From: an uncultured Algibacter sp.
GTDB taxonomy: Bacteria; Bacteroidota; Bacteroidia; Flavobacteriales; Flavobacteriaceae
Length of the DNA stretch: 64,000 nt
Assembly (NCBI RefSeq): GCF_947495925.1
Contig: NZ_CANMAU010000007.1
Location: forward strand, 248,001-312,000
Direction of reading: 5' to 3'
Every line of letters starts with the position of its first letter. The stretch's first letter is position 1. Position numbers and translations under genes: made by a program. Positions 55,789 through 64,000 of the stretch are shown here, piece after piece. The notes beneath the pieces are model-generated. The model saw only the letters and a list, made by a program, of their open reading frames with translations. It did not search any database and was not told where the DNA came from.

Positions 55789-58344
55789 TTAATTAGAAGT
55801 TAGTTTTAATGAGCTTAATTGTTTGTCTTTTAATTTACAATTAATTTCAACGTTTCCTGACTCTTTAGTAGATTGAATAATTAGTATTGCTTTTCCGTTG
55901 TGTGTTATCACTTTATTGGTTTTATGCGGTTGTATATTCATTTCCCAACCATTGTCTACACCAATATTCTTTGCTGGACCAGATACAGTAAATTCAATTT
56001 CGGTATCACCGTCAATTATTAGGTTATTATTATCATCAAATAGGGTAGCGGTTATAATGGAAACATCGTAACCATTAGCACTTAAATTATTTTTAGAACT
56101 TTCTAAATTAATTTTAGCAATTTTGGTCTTGTTAGTGTTTAGTACATATTCGTCAGCCTTTATTCCCCCATTATACCCGATAACTTTTAATTCTCCTTTA
56201 GTATAAGGGACTAGCCATTTAATTATATTGTCAGTTTCACTAAAATTAGCTAGTTTTTGTCTCCCTAATGAGGTTCCATTTAAAAATAATTCAGCTGCTT
56301 CACAGTTGGTATATGTTTGCACAATAATGTTTTCATTCTCTGTATATTTCCATTTCGGATATACTTTATACCATTCCCATTTACGAAGCATTTTCCATAC
56401 TGGTGGAGGTGTTAATTCCATATTGAATTCCCAGTTTTCATCTTTATATGAATATTCAGATTCTTTTGCGGGTGTCGTAACCATATAGACTTTAGGTTTA
56501 TTATTCCATAAACATTCAAAGAAATGCCCTCTTGGCGTTTTAAAACCTGCAAAATCAAAGAATGATATTTCTAGACCTTTTCTTGGCCAAGGCCCCGCTT
56601 CACCCATATATGCAAAGCCTGTCCAAACAAATATTCCAGAGACAAAATCGCGGTCTGTACAATTTTTCCATTCCCAATAATCTCCCCAATTTTCAGTACC
56701 CAATATTTTTAAATTTGGATAAGTCTTATGCGCTATATCATAATCGGATGCTCTATAATTGAACCCAAAAACATCAACAGCGGTTCCATAACCACTTACC
56801 ATACCAATAGAAGGTAAAACACTACCACAAGTAATGGGTCTTGTAGTGTCAATTTCTTTGACCCAAGAAACTAATTGCTGAGCAGTATGGGCTAGTGGGT
56901 CAATTTTGTTAATGTTGGACTCTAAGGTTTCTTTAATTATTGCGTTGTCATAAATTGGCACGTATTCATAACCCTGTTCCCCAGAAGTAATATTAACCTC
57001 ATTAAAAGTTTTTAAGTAATGGGGAAAGGTCCACTCAATTTCATTTCCAATACTCCACATAAAAACAGATGGATGATTAAAGTCTCTCAAAATTAAATCC
57101 TTTAAATCTCTTTCTGCCCATTCGTTAAAAACGGAAGGATAAGATAATGATGCCTTTGCGGAAGCCGCATTATCTCCTAAGTAAACCTTACTCTTTTTTT
57201 TAGGATTGTACCATTCATCAAAAGCTTCGTTCATGACTAATAACCCTAATTCATCACAAACTTCAAGTAATTCTTTAGCATGCGGGTTATGTGAAAACCT
57301 AATGGCATTTACCCCAATAGATTTTAGTTGTTCAATACGATATTTCCAAATACCCTTTGGGACAGCCGATCCAACGGCACCCGCATCATGGTGCAAGTTA
57401 ACACCCTTTAATTTCATGCTTTTGTCGTTAAGGTAAAACCCAGTATTTGCATCAAACCTAAATGTTCTTAGTCCAAAAGTTTCACTGGTATTATCAATTA
57501 CATGTCCATCTAGAAGTAGGGCTACTTTCAGGTTATATAAATTAGGATTATCAATAGACCATAATAACGGATCATTAATTGTTATTTCTGTATTTGAAAT
57601 ATTAGGATCTCCAAGGTTTTTAGTAACTGAATTTAGAATAGTTCCTTTTGAATCAACAATATTATATTGTAAGGTTAGATTAGGGTTTTCTCCATTTTCT
57701 ATAGTCGTTTTAATGCTAATTTTTGCTTTTTCTTTATTAACAAAAGGTGTTCTAATTTGTACGCCCCATTGCTTTATATGAAGTTTATGTTTTTTTATAA
57801 GCTGTACTTTTCTATAAATACCGGAACCAGTATACCAACGTGAATCAACATATGCCGAATGGTCAACTTTTACGGCTATCACATTATCTGAACCATCAAA
57901 ATTTAAGTACTCCGTTAGATTATAAGAAAACGAAATATAACCATTTGGTCGCGTCCCTAATAAATGTCCATTAATCCAAACGCTTGAATTGTTGTAAACC
58001 CCATCAAACATAATAGAAATGTGTTTTTCTTTATCTTTAGGCTTAAGAGTGAATGTTTTTCTATACCATCCCATACCTCCGGGAACGAAACCCGTGCTTG
58101 ATGCTGTTTCACCAGTCTTAAGATATCCTTCTTCTATACTCCAGTCATGTGGTACTTTTATAGATTTCCAGTTGTCATCATTGAAGTTTTTTTCAAAAGC
58201 CTCTGGGATATCCCCTAAATGAAATTGCCAATTAAAGTTGAAATCAACGATTTCTCTATTAATGCCTTTATTAACGCATGAAACGGCTACAAAATATGTA
58301 AGGCTTAATGCCAATATTTTGAAAAGTAATTTTTGTTTGATCAT
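55789..58344 (-). CDS. GH2 family lipoprotein, beta-galactosidase-like (851 residues)
   Basis: This lipoprotein (lipobox AVSC, Cys23) has the GH2 order: jelly-roll (about 30-190), Ig-like domain (190-295), TIM barrel (300-590) and C-terminal beta domains. The acid/base is Glu435 in FMWSIGNEIEW and the probable nucleophile is Glu551 in ILGTENWGDYW. VPHDWSIEEGY and SRWYTGSGIYR are typical of Bacteroidetes exo-beta-galactosidases. It probably works in the periplasm on oligosaccharides after desulfation. It is followed 5 nt later by the DUF1080 gene and preceded by a sulfatase gene. Confidence 0.92.
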   Translation of the reverse strand: MIKQKLLFKILALSLTYFVAVSCVNKGINREIVDFNFNWQFHLGDIPEAFEKNFNDDNWKSIKVPHDWSIEEGYLKTGETASSTGFVPGGMGWYRKTFTLKPKDKEKHISIMFDGVYNNSSVWINGHLLGTRPNGYISFSYNLTEYLNFDGSDNVIAVKVDHSAYVDSRWYTGSGIYRKVQLIKKHKLHIKQWGVQIRTPFVNKEKAKISIKTTIENGENPNLTLQYNIVDSKGTILNSVTKNLGDPNISNTEITINDPLLWSIDNPNLYNLKVALLLDGHVIDNTSETFGLRTFRFDANTGFYLNDKSMKLKGVNLHHDAGAVGSAVPKGIWKYRIEQLKSIGVNAIRFSHNPHAKELLEVCDELGLLVMNEAFDEWYNPKKKSKVYLGDNAASAKASLSYPSVFNEWAERDLKDLILRDFNHPSVFMWSIGNEIEWTFPHYLKTFNEVNITSGEQGYEYVPIYDNAIIKETLESNINKIDPLAHTAQQLVSWVKEIDTTRPITCGSVLPSIGMVSGYGTAVDVFGFNYRASDYDIAHKTYPNLKILGTENWGDYWEWKNCTDRDFVSGIFVWTGFAYMGEAGPWPRKGLEISFFDFAGFKTPRGHFFECLWNNKPKVYMVTTPAKESEYSYKDENWEFNMELTPPPVWKMLRKWEWYKVYPKWKYTENENIIVQTYTNCEAAELFLNGTSLGRQKLANFSETDNIIKWLVPYTKGELKVIGYNGGIKADEYVLNTNKTKIAKINLESSKNNLSANGYDVSIITATLFDDNNNLIIDGDTEIEFTVSGPAKNIGVDNGWEMNIQPHKTNKVITHNGKAILIIQSTKESGNVEINCKLKDKQLSSLKLTSN

Positions 58345-58419
58345 TTCAATGTCTGTTTATATTTTTTAAAATGATGATAATGATGGGTGGTATTGTTAAA
58401 TTCAATTGTCCGTTTTACA

Positions 58420-59967
58420 TTAGTAGAAATCCCAAAAATCGTATTTTTCACCTTCAATATTTTCCTTTTTATCACCTAAAGTTTTAGCTTTTTGCTTCAT
58501 CTCAGTTCTCATATCTGAAATAATCTTTTTATATTCTGGAAAGAATGATAAATCTTGAGTTTCCCAAGGGTCTTTTTTTATATTGAATAATTGAGTAACT
58601 CTCGAGCCTCGTATTTCTTCACCACGTTTCCAGTTATTATCATTAGCTCTTACGTATTCAATTAACTTATAATTTCCTTTTCTGTATGCACGTTGAAATT
58701 GTTTGTAGGCATGGTATGTTGAATGTCTAACTTCTTTTCGCTGGTTATTCATAACAGGAACTAAACTTTTCCCATTAACAGATTCGGGCTTGTCAATATT
58801 CGATAATTCGCAAACTGTTGGAAAAATATCATGTATATAACTTAAAGCATCAATTCTGCGTCCTTTCTGTTGTATTAAATTACCCGAAAGGATAAAAGGG
58901 ACGTGTATACCATCCTCATCATAAATATTCTGCTTGCCCAATAGGCCATGATTTCCAACGGCTAAACCGCTATCTCCGGCAAATACGATTATAGTATTTT
59001 CATAACGTCCATTATCTTTTAAGGCCTGAATGATTTTCCCAATTTGATAATCTAAATGGGTTATAATCGCATAGTAATTGGCTAATTCTTGTTGAGCGAT
59101 ATCTTTTGTTCTAGGCCAACCAGCTAATTCTTCATCTCTTAAAAACATATGACCATTATCAAAAGGATGCTGTGGCATATATGATGGTGGTAGCTCAATA
59201 TCTTTAGATTTATACATGTCCTTAAATTCCTTTGGTGCTTGCCTAGGGTCGTGAGGTGCATGAAAAGCAACATATAAAAAGAAAGGTTTTTTCTTTTTAG
59301 AATCCTCTATATATTTAACGGCACTCCTAGCAAATACTTCTGAGGTATGAGGACCGTCTAATTCAGTACCTATAGGGCCTCTTTTATCGTCACCATTAAT
59401 GGCTCTCCTTTTTTCTTTTCCATTCTCGTCATAAGTCAATAAATAGGCGTTTTCTTTTGAAAAAGCTCCTGTTTTATCCCAATCCCAAAAGGGCATTCTA
59501 AAGTGATCTACGAGATAAACACCACGTCCCATAACTTTATTTCCTGAGTTGAAAGAACGTGTTAGCGATTCATTATCATTATGCCATTTTCCAACAATGT
59601 GTGTATCGTATCCAGCTCCTTTAAAAGTTTCTCCAATTGTGGTATGCGATTTTGGAATGGAATGACCTTGCCCATTAAGCGAAAATAATTGCCTCCCTGT
59701 GTGTAACATAGCTCTGCTTGCTATACAAGTAGCACCAGTAAAAGAACCCATTAAAAAAGTATTTGTAAATGCAATACCTTCATTTGCAAGTTTATCAATA
59801 TGAGGTGTTTTTACCGGCATTCCTCCTAATGCTTGCACGCCAGAAAACCGATGATCATCTGTATATATTACAAGCACATTCGGTTTTTTTATTTTGGTTT
59901 TTTGACCAAATATTTGGAGAACTGCAATATTGAAAAGTATGCCTAAAACTATTTTTTTTGAAATCAT
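58420..59967 (-). CDS. Secreted sulfatase (S1 family, C-x-A-S-R type)
   Basis: This 515-residue sulfatase has a signal peptide ending near IFGQ (22) and no lipobox. The active-site motif is GATCIASRAMLHTGRQ, with Cys81 as formylglycine precursor and Ala at the usual Pro. Metal Asp37-Asp38 (YTDDHRFSG), GKWHND and AGDSGLAVGNHGLLGKQN are present. It is a paralogue of the sulfatase at 44981-46519. It starts 6 nt before the upstream GH2 stop and precedes the next GH2, so it is in one operon with two GH2 genes and GH28. Confidence 0.9.
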   Translation of the reverse strand: MISKKIVLGILFNIAVLQIFGQKTKIKKPNVLVIYTDDHRFSGVQALGGMPVKTPHIDKLANEGIAFTNTFLMGSFTGATCIASRAMLHTGRQLFSLNGQGHSIPKSHTTIGETFKGAGYDTHIVGKWHNDNESLTRSFNSGNKVMGRGVYLVDHFRMPFWDWDKTGAFSKENAYLLTYDENGKEKRRAINGDDKRGPIGTELDGPHTSEVFARSAVKYIEDSKKKKPFFLYVAFHAPHDPRQAPKEFKDMYKSKDIELPPSYMPQHPFDNGHMFLRDEELAGWPRTKDIAQQELANYYAIITHLDYQIGKIIQALKDNGRYENTIIVFAGDSGLAVGNHGLLGKQNIYDEDGIHVPFILSGNLIQQKGRRIDALSYIHDIFPTVCELSNIDKPESVNGKSLVPVMNNQRKEVRHSTYHAYKQFQRAYRKGNYKLIEYVRANDNNWKRGEEIRGSRVTQLFNIKKDPWETQDLSFFPEYKKIISDMRTEMKQKAKTLGDKKENIEGEKYDFWDFY

Positions 59968-59973
59968 AATATT

Positions 59974-62424
59974 TTAGTTTGAATTAAGAGTAATACTGCT
60001 ACTTTTTAAACCGTAACTAGATACGGTGAATTTTATCTCACCTGGTGTATTTGTAGATTTTATTATTGCTAGACATTTTCCATTGAAAGCTTTTCTTTTA
60101 TTGGATTGAAAAGGCTCATGACTCATATTATTGCCATTACCAACACTTACTATAGAGGCAGGTCCTTCAATAGAAAAGTTAAGTTGATTATTTGCATTGG
60201 GCACCATATTTCCATTACTGTCATTAATAGTAAATTCAATATATATTAAGTCTTGACTGTTTGCTTGCATTTTTGTTCTTCTTGTAAATATTTCAATATT
60301 ATCGGCTTTACCAGCAGTGTTAATCACTTGCTCTGCATATAGTTCTCCATTTTTATATGATAAGGCTTTGAGCGTTCCGGGGGTGTATTTAACGTCCCAA
60401 GATTGATATTCAACACCATTGATATCGTTTTTTTGTTTACCCAAAGATTTCCCATCTTGAAACAGCTCTATCTCATCACCATTTGTAAAAGCATATACTT
60501 TTACATTTTTTCCTTCTTGACCTTTTAAGTTCCAATGCGGAAAAATGTGTACCATAGGCTTTTCTGTCCATTGCGATTGATAAAAATAGAAACCATCTTT
60601 TGGAAACCCACATAAATCTATGGGCGCAAAAGATGAAGATCTTGCAGGCCATCCAAAAGGGATAACTTCGCCCAAATAATCAAAACCTGTCCAAATAAAT
60701 TGCCCCATAACATGTTTGCGTTTTTTTACAGCTTTCCATGCATCAATACCTCTTACACTTCTAATATCGCGTCTTTCAGCCCAATTAAAAGCATCATTAG
60801 TTGTATAGTTCAGGTTGTTCCACCAGGCCTCTTTTTCTTTACCATATAGATAGGTATTTCTAGGGTAGAATGATTGGGCCGATGCGCATTCCGTAACAAT
60901 GGCCTTTGCATTCGGAAATTGAGTTTTTTCTATGTCAAAACCTTCATCTAATATGTAATTATATCCCTTAACATCACTAAAAGAAACGGCTTCTTCATTT
61001 GGCCATCTATTCCATCCGTAGCCATAAACGCCATTGGTTACAGGTCTGTAATCTAAGTCATGCACAATTTTAGATAACCGTTTGGCAATTGGAGCACCTG
61101 TTTCATTCATCATTTGTTCAATCTCATTTCCAATACTCCACATGATAACGGAAGGATGGTTTCTGTCTCTTAGAATAAAATCAGTCAAATCTATATTGGC
61201 CCATTTTTTAAATTCTTTGGCATAAAAATCTACTGGAATTTTAACTTTTTTTCCTTCTTGAGTTGTCATTGGTGATTTTGGTAACTCCCATTCATCAAAC
61301 ATTTCATTCATAACTAAAAACCCCATCTCATCGCATACATCTAAAAATTCTTCAGAAAAAGGGTTATGTGCTGTTCGTACTGCATTACATCCCATTTCTT
61401 TAAGTATTTCTAGTTGGCGTTCAATCGTTCTTCTATAAACTGCAGCACCCAATGGACCACCGTCGTGGTGCAGACAAACACCTTTTAGCTTTATATTTTT
61501 ACCATTAAGATTAAATCCAGTATCAGAATTAAATTCAATATTTCTGATTCCAGTTTTGGTTATTTCTGAGTAGACAATATTATTGCTTTCTATTAACTCG
61601 GTTTTTACCCTATATTGATTGGGCGTTTCAGGGTTCCAAAGTTCTGGGTTTTCAATATTAATTGAGATTTGGTTAGTAGAACTGCTGTATTCTTTAAGGA
61701 AGCCATCAGCGTACTTTGTTTTAACAATTTTGCCTAAAGGGCTATAAATAGTATATTTAATTTTAAACTCTTTACTTTCTGAATGAGAGTTTTGTACTTC
61801 AGTTTCAATATGCAATGTAGCCATGGATGAAGAACAGGTATTTGTATTTATATAAGTTCCCCAAATTGGAATATGAAGTTTATCGCTTTTAATTAAGTAA
61901 ACATGTCTGTAAATACCAGTTCCTGTGTACCACCTAGAACCGGGTTGGCTAGAATTATCAAGTTTAACGGTTATGGTATTATTACTTCCATATTTAATAT
62001 GCTTTGTCAAATCATAATGAAAAGCAATATATCCAAGAGGCCTTTTTCCTAAGTATGCGCCATTGATCCAAACTTCAGAATTTCTATATGCGCCATCAAA
62101 ATAAATAGCGATGCGTTTGTTTTTATCTTTCGAGGGTATATTGAAGGTTTTTCGGTAGGTACATTTACCGGTTGGAAGCCATCCACCTCTTGAAAAAGAC
62201 TTGTTTTCTTTGCTAAACGGTCCTTCTATACTCCAGTCATGAGGTAAATTGACGGACTTCCATGAACTATCATTAAATTCAGGTACTTCGGATTTGGTAA
62301 TAGCTCCTTTTGCGAATTTCCAATCAAAATCGAAAAGAATTTTTTCTGTAGTTTGATGGTTATTTTCGCAAGAAAAAATAAAGAATAATAGGGTAATGGT
62401 AAAAATAGATTTTATGATTTTCAT
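59974..62424 (-). CDS. GH2 family lipoprotein, beta-galactosidase-like (816 residues)
   Basis: This lipoprotein (lipobox IFSC, Cys19) has the GH2 fold: jelly-roll (about 25-180), Ig-like domain (180-295), TIM barrel (300-590) and C-terminal Ig-like domains. The acid/base is Glu434 in IMWSIGNEIEQ and the nucleophile is Glu512 in AIVTECASA. It is related to the GH2 at 55789-58344 but clearly diverged, notably around the nucleophile, so the two may take different galactosyl linkages. It lies 11 nt after the GH28-like gene in transcription order. Confidence 0.92.
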   Translation of the reverse strand: MKIIKSIFTITLLFFIFSCENNHQTTEKILFDFDWKFAKGAITKSEVPEFNDSSWKSVNLPHDWSIEGPFSKENKSFSRGGWLPTGKCTYRKTFNIPSKDKNKRIAIYFDGAYRNSEVWINGAYLGKRPLGYIAFHYDLTKHIKYGSNNTITVKLDNSSQPGSRWYTGTGIYRHVYLIKSDKLHIPIWGTYINTNTCSSSMATLHIETEVQNSHSESKEFKIKYTIYSPLGKIVKTKYADGFLKEYSSSTNQISINIENPELWNPETPNQYRVKTELIESNNIVYSEITKTGIRNIEFNSDTGFNLNGKNIKLKGVCLHHDGGPLGAAVYRRTIERQLEILKEMGCNAVRTAHNPFSEEFLDVCDEMGFLVMNEMFDEWELPKSPMTTQEGKKVKIPVDFYAKEFKKWANIDLTDFILRDRNHPSVIMWSIGNEIEQMMNETGAPIAKRLSKIVHDLDYRPVTNGVYGYGWNRWPNEEAVSFSDVKGYNYILDEGFDIEKTQFPNAKAIVTECASAQSFYPRNTYLYGKEKEAWWNNLNYTTNDAFNWAERRDIRSVRGIDAWKAVKKRKHVMGQFIWTGFDYLGEVIPFGWPARSSSFAPIDLCGFPKDGFYFYQSQWTEKPMVHIFPHWNLKGQEGKNVKVYAFTNGDEIELFQDGKSLGKQKNDINGVEYQSWDVKYTPGTLKALSYKNGELYAEQVINTAGKADNIEIFTRRTKMQANSQDLIYIEFTINDSNGNMVPNANNQLNFSIEGPASIVSVGNGNNMSHEPFQSNKRKAFNGKCLAIIKSTNTPGEIKFTVSSYGLKSSSITLNSN

Positions 62425-62435
62425 GGATTTTTAAC

Positions 62436-63821
62436 TTAATTAAAAATAGGGTTGGCATTTTTAAAAACAGCTTCTTCTCGAATATCCTTATGTGTTGTTT
62501 TAAACGTTACATTTGATACTTTAATACTATCTATGTGCCTTGCGTATAGGCCATAAGCTGGTAATACTTTGAAAAAACTAAATTCTGGATACGCTTTTTC
62601 TTGTTCTTCGACTGGAGTTAATATCAAATTATCTTCACTACCCGGCAAAGTTATTGCGATATTTTCAAGAGAAACAGAACTTATTTTATGATTGGGAGTT
62701 CCTGAAACAAATATTCCGGTAGGAGATGAAACTCTTGAGTTTTTTAAGTTTTGAGTTGTGGCATTGATATTCGAAATATTAACACTTTTAATAGACCCAA
62801 CATCCTGCTTATCGGCATCTCTATAGGTTCTTAGCCGTTCCCCTAAACGAATAAAAATTGGCATATCAACTTTATTCATTTTAATATTGTTTATGTCTAT
62901 ATTATAAATATTTGCACCATCAACACTTAACAATTTAATACCTCCACCTTTAGTATCATGAATTTTACAATTTTGAATTTTGATATCATGAAAGTCGCCC
63001 ATAGATTCTGTTCCAAACTTTAAAGCTCCCCAATCACTTTTTAAAGTGCAATTTTCTACTAGGATATTATAGGTAGGTAGAGGAGAGGTTGCCTTTATAC
63101 ATATAGCATCATCACCAGTATCAATTTGGCAATTTGTAATAGTAGCATTATAACTAGAATCTAAATCTATACCATCATTATTATGATGTGCGTGACTGTA
63201 AATATTAATATTATTTACCTGAATATTATTTGATTGATAAAAATGACATGTCCACGCTGCCGGCTGTTTCAAGTTAATATCTTGAATAAGAATATTTGAG
63301 GATTTTACAAAACGCAATAAGAAAGGTCTGTTTATTCCAAAACTTTTCTTATCACTTTCAGAAAGATTAAGCTCTTTTATTTTAGCTGCTAGGTTTTTTG
63401 ATAAAAAGGATTTACCATTTCCATCAATTATTCCTTTTCCAGAAATTCCAATATTATTGGCGTTTCTTGACCCTATTAAACAATTACCTCGTTTTTGCCC
63501 TGTAGCATCAATAAAGGTATCTATACTTTGATAATCTAGGGGATTTGAGCTTCCAATTAGTTTAGTTCCTTCAGAAATATATAAGGTTACATTGTCTTTA
63601 AGAATAATAGTTCCACTAATATAGGTTCCTCCAGATATACTAACTGTGCCACCTCCATTTTTTGAACATGCATCAATAGCTTTTTGAATACTTGTTGTGT
63701 TTATTGTAAGACTATCTCCAACTGCTCCAAATTCTGTTACGTCATATTCCTTTTTTATGGATTTACATGAAGTCACGGCTAAAAGACTTAAAATAACAAC
63801 AAGGATTTTTTCGTATTTCAT
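62436..63821 (-). CDS. GH28-like right-handed beta-helix lipoprotein
   Basis: This 461-residue lipoprotein (lipobox VTSC, Cys19) has the DVTEFGAVGDSLTINT start of the GH28 polygalacturonase fold and beta-helix repeats throughout. The general acid and base aspartates are kept: Asp216 in NNDGID and Asp237-Asp238 in TGDDAICIK. Two family positions differ: the G-H-G motif reads D-W-G (263-265) and the R-I-K motif reads G-I-K (294-296). It is therefore not a classical polygalacturonase, but may be an exo-acting enzyme on another uronic acid or deoxysugar linkage. It abuts a second GH28-like gene (start 63819-63821, upstream stop 63822-63824). Confidence 0.85.
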   Translation of the reverse strand: MKYEKILVVILSLLAVTSCKSIKKEYDVTEFGAVGDSLTINTTSIQKAIDACSKNGGGTVSISGGTYISGTIILKDNVTLYISEGTKLIGSSNPLDYQSIDTFIDATGQKRGNCLIGSRNANNIGISGKGIIDGNGKSFLSKNLAAKIKELNLSESDKKSFGINRPFLLRFVKSSNILIQDINLKQPAAWTCHFYQSNNIQVNNINIYSHAHHNNDGIDLDSSYNATITNCQIDTGDDAICIKATSPLPTYNILVENCTLKSDWGALKFGTESMGDFHDIKIQNCKIHDTKGGGIKLLSVDGANIYNIDINNIKMNKVDMPIFIRLGERLRTYRDADKQDVGSIKSVNISNINATTQNLKNSRVSSPTGIFVSGTPNHKISSVSLENIAITLPGSEDNLILTPVEEQEKAYPEFSFFKVLPAYGLYARHIDSIKVSNVTFKTTHKDIREEAVFKNANPIFN

Positions 63822-64000
63822 TTAATTCACTTTTTTCGGTTGTAAAATTTCCTTTTTGTTTGCAAAAACACTGTTGAGGTTAGATTCAGGAACATCGTCA
63901 AAAACAATAGGCGGTCTATGGTCTTCATGGATGGTTTTTATTTGAATATTACTTAGTGATAAATTGTTTACATGGCGAGCATAAATACCATAGGCAGGTA
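63822..64000 (-). CDS. Partial GH28-like protein (C-terminus, cut by window end)
   Basis: The last 58 codons plus stop (63822-63824) of a gene that continues past the right edge. The translation begins PAYGIYARHVNNLSLSNI and contains RPPIVFDDV, the usual C-terminal beta-helix coil of GH28 proteins. It matches the corresponding end of the neighbouring gene (PAYGLYARHIDSIKVSNV), so the two are tandem paralogues. The catalytic region is outside the window. Confidence 0.8.
   Translation of the reverse strand, partial: PAYGIYARHVNNLSLSNIQIKTIHEDHRPPIVFDDVPESNLNSVFANKKEILQPKKVN

Overview
The window is low-GC DNA from a marine Bacteroidetes, most likely a member of Flavobacteriaceae. The evidence is a SusC/SusD pair, a hybrid two-component sensor, many lipoproteins with Ser/Gly-Cys lipoboxes, promoters of the TTTG...TAnnTTTG type and little Shine-Dalgarno sequence. 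Almost every gene serves uptake, depolymerisation or catabolism of sulfated algal polysaccharide. No rRNA, tRNA, CRISPR array, insertion sequence or integrase was seen.

Region 1 (about 150-6475, + strand) is a tight hexuronate operon: an SDR fructuronate reductase, mannonate dehydratase UxuA and hexuronate isomerase UxaC, followed by a three-gene TRAP transporter. A good promoter (149-180) and an adjoining perfect palindrome (182-193) precede it. A lone enoyl-CoA hydratase gene (6817-7587) and a strong bidirectional terminator (7685-7721) follow.

Region 2 (7752-24280, - strand) is a nearly complete agar/porphyran catabolic cluster. In transcription order it runs: IclR regulator, zinc alcohol dehydrogenase, KduD-like SDR, sulfatase, aldehyde dehydrogenase, enolase-superfamily cycloisomerase, aldose 1-epimerase, RhaT-type permease, GH117, sugar-porter MFS, GH50 and a leaderless GH2. 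GH50 and GH117 would release D-galactose and 3,6-anhydro-L-galactose (AHG). The dehydrogenase and cycloisomerase would turn AHG into 2-keto-3-deoxy-L-galactonate, and the two oxidoreductases would invert C5 to give 2-keto-3-deoxygluconate (KDG). UxuA of region 1 also makes KDG, so both routes meet there; the KDG kinase and aldolase are not in the window. An IclR/KdgR-like palindrome overlaps the promoter of this cluster.

Region 3 (24442-35960) holds a membrane TPR/LuxR-type regulator, then divergently susC, susD and a PKD-containing surface lipoprotein. After these come a 2-hydroxyacid dehydrogenase, a small DUF4136-like lipoprotein, and a lipoprotein with three exact 22-residue cysteine repeats in front of a possible glycan-binding domain.

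Region 4 (36144-64000) is a second enzyme block around a 1.4-kilo-residue hybrid two-component sensor. It has four further sulfatases, two divergent GH29 enzymes, a GH3 (its lipoprotein leader is out of frame across an A8 tract), two GH2, two GH28-like proteins (one cut by the window end), a DUF1080 lipoprotein, a DUF6786-like protein and a lactonase-type propeller. Its substrate is less certain. GH29, GH2 and sulfatases would suit porphyran, where L-galactose-6-sulfate alternates with D-galactose. The GH28 proteins and the uronate operon hint at a uronic-acid-bearing glycan instead.
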